A program made the position numbers and the translations under genes. Of a stretch of DNA of 64,000 bases, positions 46,866 through 59,543 are shown piece by piece. The stretch's first letter is position 1. Each line of letters begins with the position of its first letter. Below the pieces are notes generated by a model. That model saw nothing but the letters and a program-made list of their open reading frames with translations. It was not told where the DNA came from and searched no databases. Source of the stretch: Symsagittifera roscoffensis (taxonomy: Eukaryota; Xenacoelomorpha; Acoela; Convolutidae); assembly GCF_963678635.1 (NCBI RefSeq), contig NC_087062.1:23412370-23476369 (forward strand), in the 5' to 3' direction.

Positions 46866-49529
46866 TTACCTGGAACAATATACTCTCAGCATCGACACTA
46901 ACGTCCTATTCTGTCTTTCCACTAAGCCATTCGTCTGAGGGTGGTATGTCGTGGAGTGAGCCTGAGCGACCTGTGAGCGTCTCATAAGCTCTTTCGTAAG
47001 CTCTCCTACGAAAGCTGTTCCTTTATCCGATTGAAACGTCATCGGACAACCATGTCTTGCTATCCACGTATTGATCAGGTGGTCGCATGTCTCTTCCGCC
47101 GAGGCAGTTATGCAGGGCACGGCCTCTGCATACTTCGTAAAATGATCTATCATGACCAGCACCTGATTATAACCATTGTCCGTCATGCATATCTTTTGGT
47201 GATCTATTTGCACCACCTCGTTGAATTCAGACGACTCGATCGATTGTAAAGGAAATCGCAACTTCCTTGGATCCTTGACCTGTTGGCATGACAGACATGC
47301 TGTTACCCATTTCTCGCATGCCTTTTTCATCCCAGGCCACTCAAAGCGCTTCAGGATCCTCTGATATACTTTGTCGATCCCCTGATGGCCCATCTGATCA
47401 TGTGACCTGAATAATAGTTCTGTCTGATAGAGTTGCGGTAACACTATCGCGCTATACTTGTGTAGGACTCTGTCTTCTTCTCTTCTCTTACAAGCCACAA
47501 TCCCGTCCTTGTTCAAATATAACCTCCCTTCCTTCTGCATGAAGTACTGTCTCAGGATACGATAACTATCTTCCTCGAGGTCCCCTTTATCCGGAGAACC
47601 ATTCTCGATCCACCTTTTCAGGTTGCTTGTCATGCGATCATTTCTCTGCGCCCTGAGAAGATCCGAGAGTCTGTATCTCGCCTTCAAGTACGTCTTCATG
47701 ACCCTCATCTGACTATTCAGCTCATTAGGCTGGTGTGTGTCTTCTTCCATCTTAACGCACCAAATCTTCGCCAACGGCTGTGTTTCTTGTTTAAACGGCT
47801 GAAGATCAGTCCTGACTACCTCTTTCTGCGGCAACAGACTTATCGAACGCTTCGATACCGCTATTGTCTCCAAGTCATCCGCTGCGTTGTCAAAGACTCT
47901 TTCGCTTGGTATAAGGTAGCGATCGCTGTCAGGATCCTGGTACACCTCTCTGTCCAGGTCCCTTGCCCGAGTTTCCACTAGTAGTGTGTGTATCGCTAGT
48001 TCTGACAGTTCTGATCCCGAGTTCGAGTTCCTGTCTGAATAGGTGTCCATTCCTGAGTTTCGGGAATCGTCATCCGTCGAAGAGGTTGTGCTGGAGACTG
48101 CACGCTCCTCCAGATCATGTTTGTACCTTCTTCGCATCCATCTGAACTCCCCGGACAAAACCTTGTTCTCTAGGTCTTGTTTCTCATCAGGAATTTTCTC
48201 GTCTATCTCAGACTCCCCGGACAAACTTCCTATTCCCGGGTGTTGATCTTGTGATCGCTGGTTCTTCTCATCATTCGTCTCCCCGGACAAATAGTCTTGC
48301 AGCAGGTTTTGTTCTACCTTTTCACCTTCCTTATCCTGGTCCACAAAGGTGACGGTTTTCTTTCGCGTGCTGCCCCCCTGTTTCTTCTGTCCGTAAGAAC
48401 TACTGGTTAAAATCTCGTGGGGTATTGAGGATACTAGTTGCTGAACTATTGTCCTACAATCCCTCTCGTTCTCTTCGTGCTGTCGTCTGGACGGCATGAT
48501 CTTCACCTTCTCACTGACCGTTAGCGATGCCACCGCTGCTGTCCACTCGGGGTCATCTCTGGTCACTTCTCTTTCTAGCAATCTACTCAGCATCCGCATC
48601 ACTTGCGGTGTGACCTGCATCGTTCTATCCAATAATGAGAGGCTGTTTATGTTCATGCGAGAGAGTTCTTGCTGGACCAGATTCGAGCGCAGCAACAGAT
48701 CCAAGGGGACCGGGTCCTCCTTGGATAGGATCTTTATCTCGGCTGTTTTCTCTACAGGTAACTCAGGATGCCCTGGAATTGGATGTCCAGACTTATCCAA
48801 CCATCTCGTTAAGGGAAGCGCTTCATAAGTTTCTTTGTCCAGAAACGAGAATCCCTCCTTTATTTCCGCCTGATTGGCCTGCTTCTGCTCCAATCTTTCA
48901 TAGAACTCAGTTTTCTTGCTGAGGCTGTCAGCATTCTGGTGTTTATCACGCATCCTATGTTGGATTATCATATGGTAGCCATCCAATCTGACTATCCATC
49001 TACCAATATAACTCTGATCCATCGAGTAGGTCTTCGACCAGGATAACGCTCTGTTGTCCACGCGTAACTTGAAGGGAGCGCTCCCCAAGTATGCACGGTA
49101 CTTTTCCACGAAGGTGACTACTGCAAACATTTCTGCTTTTGGTGCGCCATATTTCATCTCTGTGTCACTCAAGACCTTGCTGCCGTATGCAATGGGACGG
49201 AGAACTGTTCTTCCGTTCCATTCTTGCTCTTGATGCAAGATTCCTGAGATGGCTACCACCGATGCGTCTGTGTCGAGAACATACATGCCCTTTTCTGTAG
49301 GCATGCCCAGCACTGGCGCTTCGCACAGTTCCCGCTTTATGTTCTCGAAAGCAACCTGTGCCTCATCGTTCCATACGAACTTTTTGACCTTGTTGCGCAT
49401 CAGCTTCTGCATCGGATACACCTTGTCCGCATATCCTTTTATGAATTCTCGGTAGTAATTGGCAAACCCTAGGAAGCTCAGGAGCTGTGTGTCCGTTCTG
49501 GGGGCCTTCCATGTCAACACTGCTTCCAC
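46866..49529 (-). pseudogene. pol: pol of element C, part 2: RNase H, linker, integrase core
   Basis: It has 887 codons. RNase H has YVLDTDAS and LRVDNRALSW. An acidic linker of more than 300 residues contains three LSGE peptides, each encoded by the motif TCCGGGGAG (near 48146, 48212, 48279 on +). Integrase shows RSHDQMGHQG, CLSCQQVK, QIDHQK, FQSDKGTAF (N changed to K beside the second Asp) and HPQTNGLVERQNR. The segment joins RT by a one-base frameshift near 49520. Confidence 0.9.
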
Positions 49530-51750
49530 TGCTTCGGGTCCGGCCTCACACCATGCCTATCCACCATTCCTCCTAGGTACTTAATCGAATCCCTTAGGAT
49601 TTCACATTTCGATGGTTTGCACTTCAATCCAGCTCTTTTCATGTATTCAAAGACCTCATCGAGCCTATCAATGTGGTCTTCCAGGGTCGGTGTCGCTATG
49701 ACCACGTCATCCACGTAACACATCACGAGATTCCCGTACTTCTTGGTCACTCTCGTCAAAGCCTGAGCCATCAGTCTTTGAAAAGTGGCCGTTGCATTGC
49801 ACAAGCCGAAGGGCATCCTCTTCCACTGGTACAATCCCAATTCGCACGCGAATCCGGTTTTCTCTCTGTCCTTCTTCCGCAGAGGGACCTGCCAGAAGGC
49901 AGAACCTAAGTCCAATGTGGTGAAGAACTTGGCATCACCAAGCTTAGATAGGCTCTCGTCTATTCGCGGTATCGGGTACGCATCTTTTATCGTTACCGCG
50001 TTCAAGTAACGAAAGTCGCAACAAAATCTAAGCTGCCCCCCTTTCTTTTTCGCCATTACTATCCCGCAAGCCCATGGCGATTTCGAGGGTTCTATCATGT
50101 CGTATTCAAGCAACATTTCTATTTCCGCTCGGCACGCTTCCGATTTGTGTGGCGTCATTCGTCTTGCGCCTTCCCTATGGGGAACGGCGCCCTCTTCTAG
50201 TTCGATTTCGTGTTCGACGAAATTACAGCAACCGATATCCGCCTTATGTTTTGAAAATACATCTGCGTTCCGATTTAGGAGGTCCCGCAATTTTTCGAAA
50301 ACTCCCTCACCTATTTTCCCTTTTAAATGTTCTATCTCTGGCAAAACCGGTTTGTCAGATTCTAGTTCATATGACGAGGGGCGTTCCGGAAAATTCGAGC
50401 AGCTTGATAAGCCGTCGTCCGTCTCGGATTTCATTGAAAACATTTTATGAATAGATTTTAATTCATTAATCCTCTTTAAAATTTTATCTTTATTGGCATG
50501 ATAAGGACAGTCTTTCACACTATATTTCTTTAAGTTTTGTGTCTCCTCATAGTCGGTCCTCATCGGCAAAGCGTAGCCAAGCTTCTTTCCACGCTGGATT
50601 GAAACCGTGGTGTCCAGTGTGTTCAACAACACACTGACACACAGTCCGTTTCGCGTTACCGAGAAGCTCCGGCCTAAAATCACCGAACTCTGACTATTTG
50701 GATTCGGTACTAAGCAAACCTGTTTACTATCACTTAACGAATTCAAATTTCTCATTCTAAAAATTGCTACCACAGCTTGTCCTGGTTGTAATTTTACTTT
50801 TCTATCCAAAAAAATTGGTACCTTGTTTTCTCCTGTTATTATCCTATTAATTGGTCTCTTAACATACTTTCGGTCCGGGTTTCTAATCCGTATCAGACCG
50901 TTGTTCAAGTCAATCATCACGTCAAAATTCCTGACAAAATCTCTGCCCAAGATGAATTGGTCGGCGTCGTCCAGATTCTCTACCACCAGGAAGCTCATCC
51001 AAAGATCCCGTCCTCCCATGTGGAGGACCGTTATTGGTGTTCTTCCGGCCACGTAGATAGCTCCTCGATTGGCGGCGGCCAGTCGGAGATTCGTTGGAAT
51101 TAGATCTTCCCGCGTGAAGCCCATTCTTTCCCAAGTTTTTATCGGCATCACACTCACTACCGCTCCTGTGTCCAGAAGCCCTGTGACTCCGAGTTTTGTT
51201 CCGTTGGTGTCGAGCAGATGTGCAGTCACGTCTGCTTCATACCCAATGTGTACTGCGTCTTGTTCCATCATGGCGTCATGGCCTATCCTGCGGACTTTGA
51301 GTTCCTCCTCACCCAAATAGATCTGCCCCATTTGGTCATCATCTGTTGTTACATAAGTCCTGGTGTAGATACTGATTCCATCCACGTTCAGCATCACTTG
51401 ATACGGCCCATAGACCTCTAGGTAGCGTCCATGAAGTTTCTTCATGCGAGGGCCACCCGTCGTTAGTAGTGCTCGCACAGCTCTCGACTCGGTGCGTGGT
51501 TCCACCTGCCTCAGATAATCTGCATATGTGTCCAAATGCATCAAAGTGAACTCGGATGGTTCACTCAGATTTCTTTTTACCTGGTGTCCAGCCACTGAGA
51601 TTATCGACTGTATCTTGCTTCCTTGCGGCACCATGCCGAACCTCTGACCGGAGATCACATTAAGTTTCATGCTCAAACTGCTTGGTGCTTTCGTTTCTTC
51701 GAACTCCGTTGCTTCGAAGGTATTCAGTTGCTCCTGAAGTTTCTCATTTT
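49514..51750 (-). pseudogene. pol: pol of element C, part 1: protease and reverse transcriptase
   Basis: The frame is open from the gag tail. NLSEPSEFTLMHLD shows gag and pol joined by sense codons where B has a TAG. Protease LLDTGAVVSVMP and FILGRDFVRNFD, RT FTTLDLGSAFWQVPL and the catalytic YVDD (49706-49717 on +) are intact. Upstream, an A8 run near 51765 shifts gag out of this frame; one A fewer would restore it, so the join is probably a homopolymer mutation. Confidence 0.92.
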
Positions 51751-51755
51751 CCAGT

Positions 51756-53084
51756 TCAAGTTTCTTTTTTTTGCTCGATCTCTTTCGTCACCAGTTCCTG
51801 CTGCACTTTATTTAGAGCATCCCTCGCGGCTGCCTTATAATCGATCTTGAAGTCATCAGCCGCAGTTGCTGGTTCCGGTTCACGTGTCTCCTCTGTTACC
51901 GCTTGCATTTTCTTTGCCGCCAGCTCTTGAGGTTTATCCTTTCTGCGTGCCTCTGCTTCACTCAAAAGTCGAGCCTTGCTGGCTTACACTCCTGACAAAG
52001 CTTCTTCATGTCTTGGATGCTTGATGTCTGCCACTGCGTCCCAGAATTGCGGACAATCTGATTTAAAATGACCTTCCAAGTTGCAAAAGAAACACCTCGG
52101 GCCGAATTTCGCAATTACTCCTCTCATGAAATCCTCATGGTCCAATTCTGACGCATCTTCGTCCTCGAGGCTAAAGCCTATTGCTTTCATGCCTTGTTTG
52201 TAAGTTGGGCATGCTGACACATGATGGTCCGTTGAACTGCAATTGACACAAGAGCGTCTCTTGTCCATATCATCCCTCGGTTTGTACCAATTGTTCCCTT
52301 GGTTTGCTGGTCCGTTGTTAAAATTGCCATAATTGTTCTTGTAGTATCCAGATCTCCAAGGAGGTTTCAACAAAAGATACTCTTTTGACTTGAGCCTCAA
52401 CTCCTCTGGTGTTGGCGCGTTGGTTGATAGTGGTGTGTAATGCGTTGCTAGCATTGTTCGAAGTTCATCATTTTTCACACCATCGATGATTTTTGAGGCT
52501 ACGGCCAGGTTCATCCTTCGGTTTGACTCATCCGGTTGGCTGCGTCTTCTCAGCATTTCCAAATCATCGAGAAACTTGTCTATCGTTTCATCTTCTTGTT
52601 GCCTCCGTTTCTCGAAGCGCATCATCGCCTGGTGCCCCTGCACCCCTGATCCAAAACGGTTTAACAAGATTCCGAAGATTTTCTCAGCAGTGTCACGTTG
52701 ATATTGCTTCTTGGCCATGACACAGTTCAGGGCTGTCCCTTCCAAGTTGCTGGTGAGCGCACTGCATTCCTGTCTCTCCGACAAGTCCTCTTCCTCGAAA
52801 TGCAGCTTCATTACTTCTATCCAGGTATCAATACAGCCATCAGATTCATCTTTATAGCATCTTGGTTTCTTAAAGACTCTTCTGGACTTCTCACTGCGTT
52901 CATTGGTTCTGGATAACCTAGTAAGGAATGTCTCCAAAGACTTGTTTAGGGGTTCAAATGCTGTGGCCATTGCCGTAGCATCCCTTGAGTGTCCCGCCTG
53001 AGTGTCTTCACACCTCGTCTGAGGCTCTGTATGCGGTGCATCCCTGCAATCCGAATCGCCGTGATTGTTTCCCGCTTGGCCCAC
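51756..53084 (-). pseudogene. gag: gag of element C, part 2: capsid and two CCHC knuckles
   Basis: The main open segment is 53084-51984, with capsid motifs DGCIDTWIEVMKLHF, LEGTALNCVMAKK, FGSGVQGHQAMMRFEKRRQ, then knuckles CVNCSSTDHHVSAC and CFFCNLEGHFKSDC. A short in-phase tail, 51965-51756, continues with a Lys/Glu coiled coil after one stop. Capsid is unbroken here at the place where B has its frameshift, which shows that the B break is private. Confidence 0.86.
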
Positions 53085-54649
53085 ATGACTCCTCCTCGGG
53101 CTCGCATGCCCCCTGTTGCCGGAATCACTTCTCCCAGTCGCATGTGTGCCTTGCGTTGGTCGTTCGTTAGAGGTTTGTCTGTTCCCGTTGAACTTGTTCT
53201 ACTGTTCGGGCCCCATGTTCCATTACCCCTTGTGGCATAGCCTGATGAACTGCCCCTGCCTCTAGTGGATCCATACGTCTGCCTTTTCTGATGTTCATTG
53301 AAATTCACCCTCGGTTCCCTGCTGGGACCTCCCGAGTTCGGTTCTCCTTCTTTTGGTCCACTCTTGCTGCTTAGTAGCCCGTCCAACCTATCCATGATAG
53401 CCTGAGTTCGCCTCTCCATCATTGCGTCTATCTTAGTGTCAAGAGTCCCAAGAGACTGCTCTTGCTGAATTCTTAACTTCTCCATGTCGTCTCTTAAGCG
53501 TAACTCACGCTGTTCCGCTTCTCTTGTCATTCGCGACAAGTTCTTCGCCATATGCTCGTCCGTTCTTTCTTTCAAGCGTTTTTCGCTCCTGCCAACTTCT
53601 TGTCTATTGCGGTTTATTTCTTCCCGCAGACTTTCTCTTTCAATGTGAACTGCCCTTTCTAGTTCACTCATTCTTATGGACATCTTTTCATTTTGTTCTC
53701 CTAAACTGTCCACTATGTTGTTTAAGGCTTCTTCTAGTGCTGCCCTGTTATCCACGAGTGGCGTCATTAGTGGCGGTGTAACCCTGTCGGTCCCAGGTTG
53801 CTTCGTGCTGGTCGAGATCCGGGCCTTGACTCTCTGTCTCGACGTCTTCTCATTATCTATTTCAGGATCCGCTAACGCGTTGCCTAGCCCTCTGGTTCTA
53901 CTCTCTCCAGTTTGTGGCTCTGAACTTGTCATAATCGCGAAGTCTTTTGACTGGCCCGGTGTGTTTGCCGCTTTGCTTATCGTTGTCATTACACCAAATT
54001 TGTCCATGGTTCCAGTCTCTCTTCCGACGTATGCCTCATTCTCCTGGATCGAACTATTGAGGCTGACTTGAGATCCAAAGTCCCCTTGCTCCTCTTCATC
54101 CTCTTCCTCCTGGGATTCAACTTCGTTTCCTGCGCCTCCTCCCATGGTGAATGGAAAGATGTTTCCGAAGGTGTTCTTCATTCTTTCTGAGAACGATGAT
54201 GACGTTGTTTGTTTCCCAGTTCCGCCTGCCATCATAGTGTTGTCTGTCGGAGATCTTCTCGTTGCCGCTACTTCAGTTGAGATGTCGGACAGTTCCGACA
54301 TCTCTTCTCGATCCAGTGTCCCGGTGGAAGTGGCAAAATCATGGCCTTGTTCTACCGGAGTAGATTCACTTGCCAGCCTTCCGCCTCTCCCTTCCAGTCC
54401 ATGTACTTCCTGGTTGTCGTTCATGGCATGGTCCGTATTGACCTCCACTTCTAACAGTTCTTTTCGCTCTTCTGAGGTCTTCTGACTTCTCGTTTCAACC
54501 ATTCTGCTTGAAACCGTCTCCCCTTTGTCGGACCGGGATCGCTTGATCCAATCCACAAAAGGATCGGTCATCGTTTTTCTTTGCTTTTCAGGTATGAATT
54601 TCCTAGAGCTATTACCTATTTTTGGTATCCTTGACTTGTCTAGACTCAT
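52946..54649 (-). pseudogene. gag: gag of element C, part 1: N-terminal coiled coil
   Basis: ATG 54649 (MSLDKSRIPKIG) follows the leader. It has a Ser/Glu-rich start and an acidic run (EEEDEEE). A long coiled coil follows (about residues 300-400: LEEALNNIVDSLGEQNEKMSIRMSELE and REEINRNRQEVGRSEKRLKERTDE), then an RG/ST-rich linker. It overlaps the capsid segment in another frame between 52946 and 53084; a frameshift in that interval separates the two. The N-terminal half is poorly conserved with B apart from its architecture. Confidence 0.83.
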
Positions 54650-57240
54650 TCTCTGTTTGTCACTTCTTAATGCCTATACACTTAACTCGATTGCTAGTGA
54701 CCTTATAGTTTTATTAACAATAATAATGACACAACACAATAAATTTCACAAGATTCTATTAAATAGTGACCACGAATCCCTGTATTTTATCAGCGTACAG
54801 TTTGTATAAAATTTATTCACACTAACCGATTATCGGTCGTAAGATTTGAAAACTAGCACAATATGATGTTATCAGTCAATTTAAAAGATAGTGTACTCAC
54901 TACCCAATCAAGCACAGTTTATTTAGATTTAAAATCAAGAACAAAATATATATAAATATAATGACAGAGTATGAATACCTCTATGTGTAATGTACTCTTA
55001 GTCGGTCGTAGTACAATAGTCGAACTTGTCTTTTAAAGAAAAAGCTTTCCCTGCTCGGTGCTGCACCAAACAGACAAAACTTTGAAGGCAGTAATTTTCT
55101 CAAGTGGGCGTCTATTGCACCCACCGAGTACTGTGTTACCTATCTGCCTTCGGACTGCCCGAGCTAGACCTACTAAAATCCTCAGGGCAGTCACTTTTCA
55201 CAAAAACGTATTATGTTACAATCCACATCAATGAATCACGCTCTTTTTAGTTTAGACTTAGTGTCGCGAATATCCGAGTTCGGACCTGTTTTGTTTTGGT
55301 CTGGTTCTTATTGAAAGGCAAGTTACCAGTGCAGTCACTGATTCCTAGCCTGTGTGCTAATAACCTAATATCTCTCACTCTAGTCTTTCTTTCGCCTACC
55401 TAAGTCCTTTATTAAAATAATACCCCTCCGGATTGGCACAAAAAGGACCCTTCCTGACTAACAAAATCTAGACCCTTCCGGATTGGGACCCCTCCGAGTT
55501 AGTTAACACAAGACCCCTCCGGATTTGGACCCCTCCGAATTAGCAACTATAAGACCCCTCCGGATTCGGACCCCTCCTAACTTGAAAAAATTTTGACCCC
55601 TCCGGATTGGGAGCCCTCCGGTTTCGTAAAAGTAGCTTTTCGGAGATTTCCTTCTTTCAACCTATACCCCTCCGGACACGTTCTCCGATGCAATTTTGCT
55701 TTTTCAATTAACTAGGAAGGGTTTGTACTACTTTCCTAGACCCTTCCGGATTGAAGTTAAGCCTCTTATTTTACAATTCACACTAACGGTGAAGGGTCTT
55801 GTCGCTTGCCTAACTTCGGCTCGATTAAGGTTTTGCTGTGCCTTTAGCCTGCACTTTTCGTCTAGAACAGCCTAAAGTTACTTTATTCAACCGCTAATAC
55901 CTTTTGGTAGGGGTATAAGGGCTTTTCTAAAAGAAATTTACAAAACGTGAAGGGTCTACCTTCCTAAATTGGTGAATTTGCTAAAAACAATCTCAAAAAA
56001 TTTTCACGCTTACTTTTCCGAAAAACTTTTGTCCTTATCAGTAAGCTCAGCTAATTTCTGATCTATTGGTACTAAGATCAACTCGATATGCCTAGTAGTT
56101 CTAAAGTTATTAACCAAAACGTCTTTTTTCTAAACTCAAAAATTTTCTCTCTTATAGGTTCCGCCTAACTTTTTCCGCAAATCTGGTCCTTTCGACCTAA
56201 AAATTATTGATCCGAGCTCAGAAGGCCTATAATCTTCTAGTTCAATGCAAAAGACCCGATCTAAAACGCTTTTGCTGAAAAAATTTGCGAAAAACTATGC
56301 TACCTGTACCCCTCCGGATTGATGAATCCACCAAATCAAACACGTTCTATCTATTATGGTAGTGCAGTTACGATGTAACACAATAACTTAGCGCTTTTTT
56401 CCGTTTCAAAAAATATCGATATCTCAAAAATCGCGACTTGTGGGGGATCAAAATATCGCTATTTTGACCCTAAAAACCGGTCTACTTTCTGTGTTTTTCA
56501 GTGAAAAACGGTATAAGAGTATTGATTTAGGCTGTATTAGTAATAATATTAGTAATACTATACCCCTCCGGGTTTGTTTAATATCCGAATTAAGGTGCTT
56601 AACTCGGATATTCGCAGTTCGGTGAAGGGTCATTACAGTGCAGCACTGTCGAGCCCCCCACAGATTGCTATCTTAATTTCTGTACCAAAAGGGATACAAA
56701 ACTTGTTAACGATACCCAACAGTCGATTGTTGTTGTCGTTGAGCCCCTTCTTGTTGCTCCTTGTACTGCTTGCCGGATCAGTCTTCTCCCAAGACCCCTC
56801 CGAATTGAGCGCAAATCAGCTGACCCTTCCGGATTGAGCGCAATTTATCATTAACGTGCTTAAATGCACAAATTACCCTACAGTACAAGCCTCACAAACG
56901 GGCTACAAAACTGATCGTAACAATCTTGACTGATATAAATGCCTGTAACAATAATATATCTATCAACAACAAACGGGAGGGTCGGATCACATCTTGTCTG
57001 GGGGGTTGATTTCTACTGATTTTTACTTTTTTTTTTAACTATTTTTGGTTTTTCGGTTATATTTTTATGTTTTTTGTTTTTCTTGGGTACTATACTACTT
57101 TTTGTTTGGTTTTATATATATTTTTAAGTGTTTTTGGTCACAAACATCTCAGGGAATGAGGGAATGGCCGATCCCCCCACCCTTCCTGATTCGTGAATTT
57201 TCGGTCTTAACTAGGTTAAAAAGCTATTCACGGTAATGCT
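54650..57240 (-). other. 5' leader of element C with dispersed CCCTCCGGATT repeats
   Basis: No supported gene. About fifteen copies of ACCCCTCCGGATTGG or close variants lie between 55420 and 56840, densest at 55424-55620. Small open frames here are repeat shadows. The end near 57219-57237 is homologous to the B leader 150 bases from its LTR, which fixes the missing 5' part of C. Confidence 0.75.
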
Positions 57241-57249
57241 ATAAAAAAG

Positions 57250-57936
57250 CTATACTCTCTGCTTCGAAGGCATAAAATCGGCACTTTGCCTCACTCTTTC
57301 AAAAATTGCCTGAACATCTTTTGATATTAAAGAATCGTCTTGGATGCTTAACATCTGGCCTAGCTTTATTGCAGCTCCTCGGATTTTACAAAGAGTCGCA
57401 ACGATGCGCTCGATATTGTCTTGCGTTAAAACAAACGTTCTCGGGTCCAAATTTTTAGCATTAGGATCCAGTAATATTGATGTGAACTCGCCTTCAGAGC
57501 CTAGAGCAAGCCCAGCTGCCAGCTGACCATAATTGGCGAGTCTGCTTATCCTCGATGATGGTACAGAACTTTCGTTGCTTTCATAACGGCGGATAATACT
57601 TCCAGCCGAATCAATTTGACCGAGCAAACGCATGTTTTGCGATAAAGCCAAAGAAGAAAACTCTCTCTTAGATGCGATTGAACTGGTTTGCTTTGATTGG
57701 TCATGTTTTGTTTGATTCTTTTTCGCAAATTGTGAAAGATCAGGTCGTAAATCTTCTGATCCCGCTGGAACATTGCTTTCTATATTTATTTCCTTTTCCG
57801 TTCTCCTGCTTTCGCACAGACCAAAAACAAAGCAACTGTCTTTCCATTTTTTGAAATTATTGACTTGCCTTGAACAGACACTATTTGCAAGAATATTTGC
57901 TCCACGTGCCAAAGCGTATAGCTCTTTGTCCTTCAT
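57250..57936 (-). CDS. coq8: coq8 (ADCK3/4-like) N-terminal coding exon
   Basis: It encodes 228 residues from ATG 57936. The C-terminal 100 residues match the UbiB/COQ8 atypical kinase N-terminus: [44 protein letters not shown] with the family KxGQ motif (KLGQ at 191-194), then [19 protein letters not shown]8 acts on the matrix side of the mitochondrial inner membrane in coenzyme Q synthesis. Similarity ends at SKQ; AGA|GTATAG there could be a weak splice donor. TTTTTCAG lies just before the ATG (acceptor-like, cis or trans). The kinase core is absent from the window, and element C begins about 10 bases beyond the exon. It may be a living exon before a giant intron, or a gene cut by the element. 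Confidence 0.85.
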   Translation of the reverse strand: MKDKELYALARGANILANSVCSRQVNNFKKWKDSCFVFGLCESRRTEKEINIESNVPAGSEDLRPDLSQFAKKNQTKHDQSKQTSSIASKREFSSLALSQNMRLLGQIDSAGSIIRRYESNESSVPSSRISRLANYGQLAAGLALGSEGEFTSILLDPNAKNLDPRTFVLTQDNIERIVATLCKIRGAAIKLGQMLSIQDDSLISKDVQAIFERVRQSADFMPSKQRV

Positions 57937-58175
57937 GATCTACTGAAAAATTACGTTAATGATGTTGAAGTTAATCACAATCAAAATCATGCAGACGGTT
58001 ATTTTATAGCTTATAAAATACCAACCAACCCCCAAGGTATCAAGCAGTATTCTCCAACTTCTCAAATCTTTTCATCGGAGTCAGAAAAAGCTATATAAGC
58101 CAAATGGGTCAATTAGGAGCGGAAAAACTCTTGAAAGCAGTCAGTGATTACAACTTTTTCTAAATTCACAATTTT
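57937..58175 (-). other. Upstream flank of the coq8 exon
   Basis: AT-rich DNA between the coq8 ATG and the LINE 3' end. On the minus strand it ends in a pyrimidine-rich TTTTTCAG five bases before the ATG. No other signal is clear. Confidence 0.5.
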
Positions 58176-58258
58176 AATTCACAGGTTCACAGGTTAACTT
58201 CTGATCTGTAGGCCTCCCATGCCTCTGTCGACCAGCTCTTTCTTGGACGTCCATTTTG

Positions 58259-58626
58259 TCATTCCATAAACGATGCGTCATATATTTCAGACGCCCATAG
58301 TTTGTCTAGTCTTGATTTGAAAACGTTTACACTCTCGCTTGATATTACTGTATCGGGTAACGAGTTCCAGTCGTTGATGGCTACAACAGTTAAGAAATTT
58401 TGTCTCGCAGTAGTTCTGGTCTTCTTGGTCACAATCTTGAAAGGGTTTCTTCTTGTGTCTCTTTCGTTGATTGTAAAAAATCCTTCAGTCGCTGCTGTAT
58501 TGTATAGGCCGTTCAGAATTTTGAAGACTTCAATCATTCTACCGCGTTTGCGTCTGTACTCGAGTGTTCGTAGTTTCAAAGTCTGAAGTCGATTCGAGTT
58601 GCTGTATTTGCGTATACCTGGAGTAA
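58259..58626 (-). pseudogene. LINE ORF2 C-terminal part
   Basis: TPGIRKYSNSNRLQTLKLRTLEYRRKRGRMIEVFKILNGLYN is followed by RDTRRNPFKIV, FLTVVAINDWNSLP and SVNVFKSRLDKLW. This is the typical C-terminal end of CR1/L2/Jockey-type ORF2 proteins. It is separated from the rest by the solo LTR. Confidence 0.85.
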
Positions 58627-59543
58627 TGTAACATTCGCCCGGAAGATACATATCGACGGAAAATAAAACTAAGTCCTAAGACGACTGGCTAACGTCTAAA
58701 CAGAGCTTTACATGCTTCTCACCGTCTCTACCAAGCCAGTACTTTTCGGTGGTCTTTTCTAACATCGGGTCGACAAAAACGTTACTGCTTTCGGCTTCGG
58801 TCAAAACACTCAAACTAACTAGATTACATGCAGAAATAGTGAGCTCATGGCTGGGTCTCAGTATCCCCAGACCACGAAGTCACTCCTAAAAACAGGGCTA
58901 CTACTTATTGAATTATTATTGTTTTTGTTCAGTAGATAAAAATCATCATCTCCATCGAAGATGGATCAACCCCTTCCCCCAACTCCTAGCTTCTCATCCT
59001 TATCAAATTGAATCCAGTTGTTAATTAAATTCAAATCAGGACATGACAAGAAGCTAAAAGTTTATATAAAAGAATAAAAGTTTCAGTTCCGAAACCCTTC
59101 CGGATTCTTGAATCCACTGAATCAAGCTCGTTAATCTTGATTTCTTCGCAATCCGGAAGGCTATCTTTCACCCTTCATCGTTGTCTGCAACGGCCTTGCA
59201 ACTATTGTAGCGACACAATAGTTGCAACTCGGAACGTCCTTCTGTTTTTCTCTGATGTTTTTCTATCACACTCTTCGTTGTTTTCGTCAGTGCGACTATC
59301 GTTGTTCTGTTGCTTTTTAGCTTTTTCTGCCAAAATGGCCGTTTCTGACGTTTCTCAGAAATGTTACGTAATCACTTCGAAAATTTAAAAATTAGCAATT
59401 ACCGAATCCCTCAACCTTCACGTTTTGTTCAATCGTTCCAATAACGTTCTTAATCCTTAAAAATCACTAATCCGGAAGGCTCGCTGCTAAAAATTCGAAT
59501 TCTGCAGAGATTGCATTTTGGCACATTCTGGTCGAATGTCACA
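58627..59543 (-). repeat. Solo family-2 LTR (917 bp) inside the LINE
   Basis: It begins on the minus strand TGTGACATTCGACC (59543) and ends GGGCGAATGTTACA (58627), so it has TG...CA ends like the other LTRs. The first 635 bases match the 3' LTR of C. The LINE protein frame is continuous across it. Flanks on + are ...GGAGTAA and TAAGTTT, so a 3-base TAA repeat is the only visible target duplication. Confidence 0.88.

Larger units (their letters stand above)
36779..57240 (-). mobile_element. Element C: giant Ty3/gypsy retrotransposon, second family, 5' truncated
   Basis: It has the same gene order as B with diverged sequence: leader (57240-54650), gag (54649-51750), pol (to 45639), a truncated macro-like module, cargo frame (45397-38306), 3' UTR and the first 635 bases of the 3' LTR, which B interrupts at 36779. 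The leader is recognisable up to about 57240 through AAAAAGCTATTCACGGTA, matching B at 35719-35735, some 150 bases inside the LTR. The 5' LTR and those 150 bases are therefore missing next to the coq8 exon. It carries more breaks than B and is the oldest of the three. Confidence 0.9.

Noticed and set aside
51756-51790. Programmed frameshift at the A8 run in gag of C
   Set aside because: B has no such run and reads through in one frame; one extra A explains it as mutation.
52946-53084. Programmed gag frameshift in C overlap
   Set aside because: B is continuous at this place and is shifted elsewhere (32030); breaks at different sites argue for decay.
56440-57236. Small open frames in the C leader and T-rich tract
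   Set aside because: AT-rich or repeat-derived, no similarity to known proteins.
58909-59543. 5' LTR of element C, making C end at 59543
   Set aside because: LINE protein frame is continuous across 58627-59543 and the LTR extends to 58627 with its own CA end, so it is a solo LTR. The leader of C stops near 57240.
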